Assembly (NCBI GenBank): GCA_002422065.1
Contig: DITO01000241.1
Coordinates: forward strand, 1 to 12,290
Length of the DNA: 12,290 nt
From: Erysipelotrichaceae bacterium UBA6182
GTDB lineage: Bacteria; Bacillota_I; Bacilli_A; Erysipelotrichales; Erysipelotrichaceae
Direction of reading: 5' to 3'
Part shown: positions 7,070 to 12,290 of the stretch, piece by piece
Layout: each line of letters starts with the position of its first letter
Position numbering within the stretch: position 1 is the stretch's first letter
The notes under the pieces: model-generated
The model's input: only the letters and a program-made list of their open reading frames with translations
What the model was told of the DNA's origin: nothing
Database searches by the model: none
Made by a program: the position numbers and the translations under genes

Positions 7070-8128
7070 TTACACCACCCCATTATAAGACCATGATGGC
7101 ACAAACGAGATTGCGAATATAATCTTTTCACCTTTGCTAATTTCATCGACTAAGGCTTTCTTATCAAGTAAACATTCTTCCTCTAAGGTTAAATCCGTAT
7201 CTTTTTCCCATACTTTAGTTGTGTAATTAAATGCATAAACCTCTGATTTTATCTTCCATAATTCCGTTGAGGTTGCTTGTGTTGGCTTACGACTATCTTT
7301 GTATATCTTCTTAAGAATAGGCGTTCTAAAGTCGATTTGTACGGCTAAACTATAAGCAAATGCGGTTGACTTAGCAACGTGTCTAATGAGTCTTGCTCTT
7401 GGTGCGTTTGCTATATTTTTATCATTTAATAATTGTGATGGCTCGGTATCAATACCTGTACCCCAATTCCACGCTAATGGTTGAATCTCTTGATAAGCAC
7501 CACCATTCACGCTTGGTACGGATAAGTATATGCGTTCTTGGTTTGCATACTCACCATGATTTGTAACTTCTAACGTTAAAGGCATTGATAATGATAAGTA
7601 AGTCTTTCCTGCAACACGAACGATATTACCATAATTGATTTCACCGCTCATGGCAATAACTTTCATGGTTTCTTCAATCTTTGCACCACTCGGATCATCT
7701 ATGTTTACATATGATACATCAAGTGTTGTTTGATACTGTATAAATCTTGCTCTGATTTCTTTAACAACTAATTCAATCGCATGAAATGTTGCTATGTTTT
7801 CTACATACACCAAAAACTCAATCGTTGGTTCGTATGTAACTTCTTTAATTACATCATGTGCTAAGTAATTAGCATTTAACGATGGTATAGACATTGGTAT
7901 GAAACTATCGTTTTTTAATTCATATGTGTCATTGTCTAGTGTTTTCTTAACATCAAAACGTCCATTGTCTTGAACAAATCGTCTTGAGAAACCACCCATT
8001 CCACCCTCATCATCCATAAAGTAATAACCAATAGAAAACTTGATTTTACCGTTTGATGAATTGTTATTGAACTCATCGGCTATAAACTTGAATATTGACA
8101 TTTCCTCAATATGATATTTTTTTGACAT
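7070..8128 (-). CDS. Probable tail structural protein (tube or terminator-like), 352 residues
   Basis: ATG at 8128 behind an excellent AGAGGTGAT site (spacer about 6); ends in TAA. The protein is soluble and beta-rich with short helices. One helix near 118-134 (FHAIELVVKEIRARFIQY) is followed by strands around 175-195 (KTYLSLSMPLTLEVTNHG). A second part includes RARLIRHVAKSTAFAYSLAVQIDF at about 246-269 and a C-terminal strand FAISFVPSWSYNGVV. A helix packed on a beta sheet ending in a strongly hydrophobic strand is compatible with tail tube, tail terminator or baseplate folds. It follows the gp10-like neck gene and precedes the 158-residue gene and hub, the place of terminator and tube genes. 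The precise role is uncertain; virion component is the safe call. Confidence 0.7.
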   Translation of the reverse strand: MSKKYHIEEMSIFKFIADEFNNNSSNGKIKFSIGYYFMDDEGGMGGFSRRFVQDNGRFDVKKTLDNDTYELKNDSFIPMSIPSLNANYLAHDVIKEVTYEPTIEFLVYVENIATFHAIELVVKEIRARFIQYQTTLDVSYVNIDDPSGAKIEETMKVIAMSGEINYGNIVRVAGKTYLSLSMPLTLEVTNHGEYANQERIYLSVPSVNGGAYQEIQPLAWNWGTGIDTEPSQLLNDKNIANAPRARLIRHVAKSTAFAYSLAVQIDFRTPILKKIYKDSRKPTQATSTELWKIKSEVYAFNYTTKVWEKDTDLTLEEECLLDKKALVDEISKGEKIIFAISFVPSWSYNGVV

Positions 8129-8150
8129 TGGTTATCACCTCTTGATATTT

Positions 8151-8795
8151 CTATAATAAACTTTGGGCGTTTTGTTTTGCCTTGTTATACATTATTTGTA
8201 AATTACTAATGTTACGATTCAAACGTGCATTACCCATACCCTTTAAGATACCTGTTTCTACACGTTCACCACGCTCTCTCGATGTGGTTATACCTTGTGA
8301 ATGTTGAACACTTCTAATCTTTGATATTTGCATACGAGCATTTGCTGTAATGCGATTAGCGTTCATATTTGCTTGTCTTAAGAAAACTCTTTCCATTGAA
8401 AATGGTTGATGTTTACTAGGTTGCAAAGACACGAATGGTCGAGGGCTATGCACTGTGAACATAGGCTCTTTACCTGTAAGCAACCATGAAACTGTTTCTT
8501 CTAAGATTGCACCGTTAATATCGTTACTAATGAAACCTTTATATTTCTTAACTGGTCCTACACCTTTTTCGAGAAACTCAACATAATTTGCCATGAACAA
8601 ATCCCATAATATGCGTATGTGTCTTGATGTGTTTTTTGCTAGTACAACACTACGTCTTGCGTTTCCTGTATCCATTGGAGTACCCATAACACCTATATTC
8701 CAAAACCAATACCCTAAAGCCTTTGAAAACCCACCCTTACTTATTGCTTCATAGCGTGCTTCATCTACATATATCGTAACATTTAATCCTGCCAT
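8151..8795 (-). CDS. HK97 gp10-like neck/tail-completion protein (214 residues)
   Basis: The call rests on the typical gp10-family pattern: a helical start, P-M-D-T-G-N-A-R-R-S at residues 40-49, then strands and Y-V-E-F-L-E-K-G-V-G at 71-80. Many HK97 gp10-like proteins have P-x-D-T-G-x-L-R-x-S followed by Y-x-x-x-x-E-x-G in the same order. The C-terminal half is longer than the family core and helical and basic (MNANRITANARMQISKIRS), ending in a Gln/Asn-rich tail. The family acts at the head-tail junction or in tail completion. A GTG at 8810 would give five more residues and overlap the upstream gene, but it has no ribosome binding site. AGGTGG at 8812-8807 serves the ATG at 8795 (spacer 11), which lies one base past the upstream stop. 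Confidence 0.75.
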   Translation of the reverse strand: MAGLNVTIYVDEARYEAISKGGFSKALGYWFWNIGVMGTPMDTGNARRSVVLAKNTSRHIRILWDLFMANYVEFLEKGVGPVKKYKGFISNDINGAILEETVSWLLTGKEPMFTVHSPRPFVSLQPSKHQPFSMERVFLRQANMNANRITANARMQISKIRSVQHSQGITTSRERGERVETGILKGMGNARLNRNISNLQIMYNKAKQNAQSLL

Positions 8796-8796
8796 G

Positions 8797-9327
8797 TTAT
8801 GAAGTGCCACCTATACACATCATTGTCTTTAAGCCTAAGTGTCTTAATTCTTCGTTATCAGGGTTGGTATCCATAGCAAAATATCTGTTAGCATACGTTC
8901 CTGTGGAGTCTTGTTGAATGACTTTAACTACAAACCAATCAATTCCTTTGGCTCTAATCTTCCCACCTGCCATAAACTTGATATGGTTATCATCGGTTGC
9001 AATATGCCATACTAATACTTTGGTTTCTTCTCTTGCAAAATATTCTTCAACTTCTTCATCAGTACCACGTTTTACATAAGCATTGGTTTGACCGTCTTTA
9101 CAATCAAATGGAACTGCTGGTGTATCATCCCAATAATCGCTTTTTTCATCATGCCAATTTTCAGGAACTAATGCCATGATCTGTTCATACGTCATGTTAT
9201 TTAAGTCAATATCAGTGTCTTGCATTTCTATTTGATTTTTAGGTCTTTTATAAGTCGCACCAACATTCTTAAGATAAAGTGAACCTGTACGACCATAATC
9301 GGTTAAATCACCACCGTATTTTTTCAT
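8797..9327 (-). CDS. Probable head-closure/stopper-type connector protein (176 residues)
   Basis: ATG at 9327 behind GTGGTGATT (spacer about 5), 6 bases after the upstream stop; ends in TAA. The N-terminal half is acidic and probably extended or helical (MTYEQIMALVPENWHDEKSD, about 45-64). The C-terminal half is beta-rich: ETKVLVWHIATDD (about 101-113), then IKFMAGGKIRAKGIDWFVVKVIQQ, whose G-x-I-x-x-x-G-x-x-W-x-V-x-x-V pattern resembles the small beta barrel of stopper/head-closure proteins. Its position between the adaptor genes and the gp10-like gene fits. The assignment is by position and weak pattern only. Confidence 0.65.
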   Translation of the reverse strand: MKKYGGDLTDYGRTGSLYLKNVGATYKRPKNQIEMQDTDIDLNNMTYEQIMALVPENWHDEKSDYWDDTPAVPFDCKDGQTNAYVKRGTDEEVEEYFAREETKVLVWHIATDDNHIKFMAGGKIRAKGIDWFVVKVIQQDSTGTYANRYFAMDTNPDNEELRHLGLKTMMCIGGTS

Positions 9328-9333
9328 ATTGAA

Positions 9334-10035
9334 TCACCACGTTCCGTTTACTGGGTCATACATTCTTAACTTCGCAGTCGCTTTTTTAAATGTATAAAGG
9401 TCTATAAATAAATACTTACCATCAGGCTCTACCATAACGTTATATGACATATCATATGGCAAGTTTTCTAATGTGTTGATACTATCCGCTTGTAATGAGG
9501 TAATGTAATCATTAGCAACTAAATAATCTAATAGGCTATCCAAATCATCAAAGCGTTCTTTATCGTTAATATCTATTGGTAAGAATCTCGTGCCTAAATA
9601 ACTGTTTAATACGATTTGCTTAGCAATAGGTGATAGTGCTTTATCAATACCAAACTCAATCATCTTACCTTGATTTAAGTTAGCACCACTGTTGTATGCC
9701 ATCATAAATCCACCATCTCTACGGTTGTACCATGCACTATCGCTATAAATCTTGAATAACTCAATGCGTGCTTTTTTACTATGTGCTAAGTAATATTTCA
9801 TGTGCATAACATACTTAGGGTCTTTAAAACTGTATATCGTTTCATTGACTACTCTAGCAAGTAACGATAAATAAGATTGTGCGTTCTCAACGGTCGTCCA
9901 ATCTTTAAGTAAATTGATACCGGCGTATTCTAAAATAGCCTCTACTTTAGGCACATAGATTTGCTCACTGTAATCATATTCAAATAATTCATCATCGTAT
10001 GGTTTTAATAATTTATCTCTTTCAGGAATTGACAT
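9334..10035 (-). CDS. Unrecognised connector-region protein (233 residues)
   Basis: The frame is open up to an ATG at 10146, but the start is set at 10035 (MSIPERDKLL). GAGAGGAAG lies 8-9 bases upstream and the ATG falls one base after the TAA of the adaptor gene. The longer version would overlap that gene by about 110 bases without a good ribosome binding site. It ends in TGA. The N-terminal 110 residues are helical (KVEAILEYAGINLL, AQSYLSLLARVVNETIYSF, KARIELFKIYSDSAW). A helical middle follows (ALSPIAKQIVLNSYLG, DDLDSLLDYLVAND) and then a short beta-rich C-terminus (KYLFIDLYTFKKATAKLRM). The location among connector genes makes a head-tail adaptor or neck protein likely, but I know no matching family. 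Confidence 0.75.
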   Translation of the reverse strand: MSIPERDKLLKPYDDELFEYDYSEQIYVPKVEAILEYAGINLLKDWTTVENAQSYLSLLARVVNETIYSFKDPKYVMHMKYYLAHSKKARIELFKIYSDSAWYNRRDGGFMMAYNSGANLNQGKMIEFGIDKALSPIAKQIVLNSYLGTRFLPIDINDKERFDDLDSLLDYLVANDYITSLQADSINTLENLPYDMSYNVMVEPDGKYLFIDLYTFKKATAKLRMYDPVNGTW

Positions 10036-10036
10036 A

Positions 10037-10600
10037 TTAGTATCTTCCTCTCTGTTTTCGTGTTCCTTTAAATACAAGACTACCGAATACTCTATACTTA
10101 TCCCAAAACAATCTTCCATAAGGTGTTGACATGAACTCATTATCACTCAACATTCTAAGTTCTTCGACCTTATATTTTTGTTCTCTTGGTGATTGATTCA
10201 AACTAAATCTATTATCAATATCTTTTAGGTTCTCAACATGAATATCCATGTAATGACCTATATACATCGCAACTAGGTATCTCCAATTTATGACATCTTT
10301 AATGTTACCATATTGAATATTGTTGATTGCTAATGCTCGATATAGCAAAAAAGCGTTGTAAAGAAAACTATCCTCATCTTCTAACAACGGTTCAAAAGGT
10401 TGGCAATATCCTAAAAAGTCTTTCAATGTAAATACTGGTATATCCTTCCATGTGTCATCTTCAAAGTTAGGTAGTACTGGAAAATCAATAGATACCACCA
10501 TCGTTACCATCGGATGAAACGGATTCATAAAGTTCATCGAAAACTGATTTGGAGTGCTGTATAATGAAAATTTATTATAACCCTCTACATATAATCCCAT
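10037..10600 (-). CDS. DUF4054-like head-tail adaptor protein (187 residues)
   Basis: Helical protein with the layout of DUF4054 connector proteins: a helical centre with a conserved-looking helix YLVAMYIGHYMDI (108-120, matching the family's A-x-x-x-x-x-H motif). A loop with charged and Ser residues follows, then E-F-M-S-T-P-Y-G-R-L-F-W at 155-166, like the family's T-P-Y-G-x-x-F motif near the C-terminus. It ends in a basic tail (KGTRKQRGRY). DUF4054 proteins commonly follow the capsid gene and form the adaptor ring below the portal. The frame extends to ATGs at 10633 and 10621, but only the ATG at 10600 has a ribosome binding site (AAGAAGG, spacer 10), so that start is chosen. Confidence 0.7.
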   Translation of the reverse strand: MGLYVEGYNKFSLYSTPNQFSMNFMNPFHPMVTMVVSIDFPVLPNFEDDTWKDIPVFTLKDFLGYCQPFEPLLEDEDSFLYNAFLLYRALAINNIQYGNIKDVINWRYLVAMYIGHYMDIHVENLKDIDNRFSLNQSPREQKYKVEELRMLSDNEFMSTPYGRLFWDKYRVFGSLVFKGTRKQRGRY

Positions 10601-10610
10601 ATACTCATTA

Positions 10611-10617
10611 CCTTCTT
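10611..10617 (-). promoter_or_regulatory. Ribosome binding site deciding the adaptor start
   Basis: Minus-strand AAGAAGG lies 10 bases upstream of the ATG at 10600. The in-frame ATGs at 10621 and 10633 have no comparable site, since the sequence upstream of them is TAGGGAACAATCCATTT. The start at 10600 leaves a 151-base gap after the capsid gene. Confidence 0.65.
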
Positions 10618-10657
10618 TCATATAAATATTCATAAATGGATTGTTCCCTATTTATGA

Positions 10658-10728
10658 CACATCGCCTACGGGAGATAATTGTAAGCAATGTGCCTTAAGT
10701 AAGGAGTGGATCGTGTGATACGACCCAC
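10658..10728 (-). ncRNA. Three abutting stem-loops between capsid and adaptor genes (structured RNA element)
   Basis: The 151-base gap 10601-10751 holds no gene. The minus-strand RNA can form three back-to-back hairpins. Hairpin 1 pairs GTGGGTCGT (10728-10720) with ACGATCCAC (10714-10706): nine pairs including one G-U, loop ATCAC. Hairpin 2 pairs CCTT with AAGG around a 4-base loop (10704-10693). Hairpin 3 pairs CACATTGC (10692-10685) with GCGATGTG (10665-10658): eight pairs including one G-U, 19-base loop. Only one base separates the first two hairpins and none the last two. No T run follows any stem, so a classical intrinsic terminator is not supported. Plausible roles are 3'-end protection of capsid mRNA, partial attenuation, or control of adaptor translation; all are inference. 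Confidence 0.5.
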
Positions 10729-10751
10729 ACCACTACATTTTAGTTCATCAA

Positions 10752-10964
10752 TTATTCAGCAGTGAATCCTGCATATAATGTGTATGCTTTTCTTTCTGTT
10801 AATTGAGTAATTGGAATTGTCTTACCAGAATCAGTAAACCAACCATCAAATGTGAAATTTGCTTTAGTTGCTGGTGCTAAAGTTAATGGTAATTGTGAAT
10901 ACTTGATTGTTGCTGGGTTTCCTGCTGCGTTTGTACCACTATCAAGATTATAAGTTACTGCAAA
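10752..10964 (-). other. InlB-B-repeat/Listeria-Bacteroides repeat domain fused to the capsid protein
   Basis: Capsid residues 401-470 match the pattern of the InlB B-repeat family (PF09479-like): F-A-V-T-Y-N-L-D-S-G-T at the start, a middle Y-S-Q-L-P-L-T-L-A, then N-F-T-F-D-G-W-F-T-D-S-G (about 436-447) and a final Y-T-L-Y-A-G-F. The family signature is the strand pair around G-x-x-F-x-G-W followed by T-L-Y-A-x-W; here the last Trp is Phe. These modules are beta-grasp folds normally found in surface proteins of Firmicutes and Bacteroidetes. On a capsid subunit it would be displayed once per subunit on the outside, like other optional capsid surface domains. Confidence 0.8.
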
Positions 10965-12164
10965 TTCCTTTTCAGTATTGTATAACTTGTATAGACCAGT
11001 AGGATAGATAAACATTGGAGGAGTAACAACTGCTAGGAAGTTTTGTCTGTAACCATTTTCGGTTGGCGACCAAGCCATTGCACCACCCATTAAAGGCATT
11101 GTAATGTTCATTCTGAATACTTTTTCACTGTTACGATAGAAGATGATTTGTCCACCACCGCCAGTACCCTTAGCAACGATACCTGCTGTTGTATAATCTT
11201 CATTAGCAAATACGGATAGGTATGGAAGTTCAATGAAATCGAAATCTCTACGAGTACGAGCCTTAAGTTGTGATTTAACGTAGTCAAGAATTGACGTAAC
11301 TACACCAGCACCACTTGAAGCACCAACTGTACCAACCACTGCTGGTTGAGCAAATCTTTCCCATAATTCAGGTGGGAAGGCAATCGTGTCAGGAACAATT
11401 TCGCCAGCCCAACGGTTTAACGTAACTAGATATGTGATGATTCTTGTGAAGTTCGTAATGAAATCTTCAACATCCCAATCCATCCAGTCGCTTAATGTTG
11501 GTTCTTCACCAATTTGAGTACTGTTTAGTAAACCACCATAGAATAGTGGAGAAGCACTTGTAATGCCTGCAATGCCTTCGTTTCCAGTAAATGCAAAGTA
11601 ATCAAGTTCTGCTTGATAAGATAATCTCATCGCTTCTAACTTGTAACCTAATACGTCATAAGCAACTTGTGCTGATTTCATTAAGTCAACGATACCTTGA
11701 ACAATACCGAATGTGAATGTGTATGCTGGAACTGAAATCTTGCTTGGTAATACATCTGGAGTATATACTTCATTTGTGTTACCACCTGCAAGACGTTTCT
11801 TAGCCATAGCATAAGATAGTCTTAATGCACTTACTGTTTCAGCAAATCCGCCACCAACTCTAACTGGTACTACACCTTGATGGAAAAATTGTGATAATGG
11901 TAAGTTTGGTGTCAAGTCAAATAATTCATAACCACTTACAGCAAATTGATTTGGTGCAGCGTATTCATCACCTGTCTTGATTAAACCACCTTTTGTTTTT
12001 AATACATCTTCTACCGCAAACTTGTTACCACGTTCTTGGTTTAAGAAGAATTCTGTCATACTCATACTGCCTTTGTTGGCAATATCAAATGCAGCATCAA
12101 CGGTTAAACCGTTCATAAAATCTTGTGATACTGTATATTCTTTATTCTCGATATAATTTCTCAT
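10752..12164 (-). CDS. Major capsid protein, HK97-fold type (DUF2184-like), with fused C-terminal domain
   Basis: ATG at 12164 behind AGGGGTG (spacer about 7); ends in TAA; 470 residues. Residues 1-400 fit an HK97-type capsid subunit of the DUF2184/COG4834 sort. There is a helical N-terminal region, a long middle helix region (QGIVDLMKSAQVAYD, then LEAMRLSYQAELDYFAFTGN at 176-195) followed by GNEGIAGITSASP (194-206). Next come WAGEIVPDTIAFPPELWERF (252-271) and a C-terminal core with RMNITMPLMGGAMAWSP (351-367) leading to VVTPPMFIYPTG. Residues 401-470 are an added InlB-B-repeat-like module. The following gene is a DUF4054-like adaptor, a typical partner for this capsid type. No scaffold or protease gene is visible; these may lie upstream. 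Confidence 0.85.
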   Translation of the reverse strand: MRNYIENKEYTVSQDFMNGLTVDAAFDIANKGSMSMTEFFLNQERGNKFAVEDVLKTKGGLIKTGDEYAAPNQFAVSGYELFDLTPNLPLSQFFHQGVVPVRVGGGFAETVSALRLSYAMAKKRLAGGNTNEVYTPDVLPSKISVPAYTFTFGIVQGIVDLMKSAQVAYDVLGYKLEAMRLSYQAELDYFAFTGNEGIAGITSASPLFYGGLLNSTQIGEEPTLSDWMDWDVEDFITNFTRIITYLVTLNRWAGEIVPDTIAFPPELWERFAQPAVVGTVGASSGAGVVTSILDYVKSQLKARTRRDFDFIELPYLSVFANEDYTTAGIVAKGTGGGGQIIFYRNSEKVFRMNITMPLMGGAMAWSPTENGYRQNFLAVVTPPMFIYPTGLYKLYNTEKEFAVTYNLDSGTNAAGNPATIKYSQLPLTLAPATKANFTFDGWFTDSGKTIPITQLTERKAYTLYAGFTAE

Positions 12165-12177
12165 GTCATTTCACCCC

Positions 12178-12290
12178 TTAAATGTCTAACTTCTTGCCGA
12201 TTTTTACGGCATAAGCGTTTGTGTCTGATGGCTTGAAAGGAAGTGTCTTGAACTCATAACCTGTTAAGGCTACTGAATCCGCACCGCCAC
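12178..12290 (-). CDS. C-terminal end of an unidentified protein upstream of the capsid gene (partial)
   Basis: The frame enters from the right edge and stops at TAA 12180-12178, giving 36 residues (GGADSVALTGYEFKTLPFKP, then SDTNAYAVKIGKKLDI). The stop lies 13 bases before the capsid start, so the two are in one operon. Genes just before DUF2184-type capsid genes often encode a scaffold, a head protease or a small head decoration protein. The Gly-rich, beta-like end fits a virion protein more than a helical scaffold, but too little is present to identify it. Confidence 0.7.
   Translation of the reverse strand, partial: GGADSVALTGYEFKTLPFKPSDTNAYAVKIGKKLDI

Noticed and set aside
2588..9336. 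Stop-codon reassignment (TAG or TGA recoding), as in some gut phages and Mollicutes
   Set aside because: TAG ends three genes and TGA one at positions closely followed by a new start with a ribosome binding site, and Trp codons checked are TGG.
10036..10146. 37-residue N-terminal extension of the 233-residue protein
   Set aside because: It would overlap the adaptor gene by about 110 bases and lacks a ribosome binding site, whereas the ATG at 10035 has GAGAGGAAG at good spacing.
10658..10728. tRNA or tRNA-like cloverleaf in the gap after the capsid gene
   Set aside because: There are three hairpins, but no closing acceptor stem, no T-loop TTC motif and no anticodon-arm geometry.
1..12290. 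CRISPR arrays, insertion sequences, attachment sites or a toxin/defence gene
   Set aside because: No spaced identical repeats, terminal inverted repeats, transposase or defence-type domains were seen; all supported genes fit a virion assembly region.

Overview
The window is a stretch of the late structural (virion) region of a tailed bacteriophage or prophage. Every supported gene lies on the minus strand and is packed tightly, so transcription runs from high to low coordinates. The DNA is AT-rich, and nearly every start has a purine-rich Shine-Dalgarno site (AAGGAG, GGGAGA, AGGTGAT and similar). This points to a low-GC Gram-positive (Firmicutes/Bacilli-like) host. TGA ends one gene, TAG ends three, and the Trp codons I checked are TGG. 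The genetic code therefore looks standard, which argues against a Mycoplasma/Spiroplasma-type code but not against Acholeplasma-like hosts. No integrase, terminase, lysis or replication gene is visible, so I cannot tell a free phage from a prophage.

In transcription order: the C-terminal end of an unidentified protein (12290-12178); the major capsid protein, which carries an extra C-terminal InlB-B-repeat-like domain (12164-10752); a 151-base gap with three abutting stem-loops; a head-to-tail connector series comprising a DUF4054-like adaptor (10600-10037), an unrecognised 233-residue protein (10035-9334), a probable stopper or closure protein (9327-8797) and an HK97-gp10-like neck/tail-completion protein (8795-8151); a 352-residue tail or terminator-like protein (8128-7070); a 158-residue Gly/Ala-rich protein (7067-6591); a 1321-residue tail hub/tip protein with about nine beta-strand-like repeats near its C-terminus (6553-2588); two small proteins of 118 and 117 residues (2520-2164, 2131-1778); and a Kelch beta-propeller tail protein that runs off the left edge (1523-1).

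The genes form one assembly line: capsid shell, connector, tail completion, tail hub, then host-contact proteins. Two places break the tight packing. One is the structured gap after the capsid gene. The other is the 254-base gap before the Kelch gene, which holds a near-consensus sigma-70-type promoter, a 26-codon ORF with a good ribosome binding site, and a 12-base direct repeat that overlaps the -35 box. This suggests the Kelch receptor-binding candidate is separately controlled.

No long tape-measure protein and no tail sheath lie between the neck genes and the hub. The tail may therefore be very short, or the length-determining protein may be encoded elsewhere. The most unusual points are the Kelch propeller used as a tail protein, the domain fused to the capsid protein, the hub repeats, the apparent lack of a tape measure, and the two intergenic regulatory candidates.
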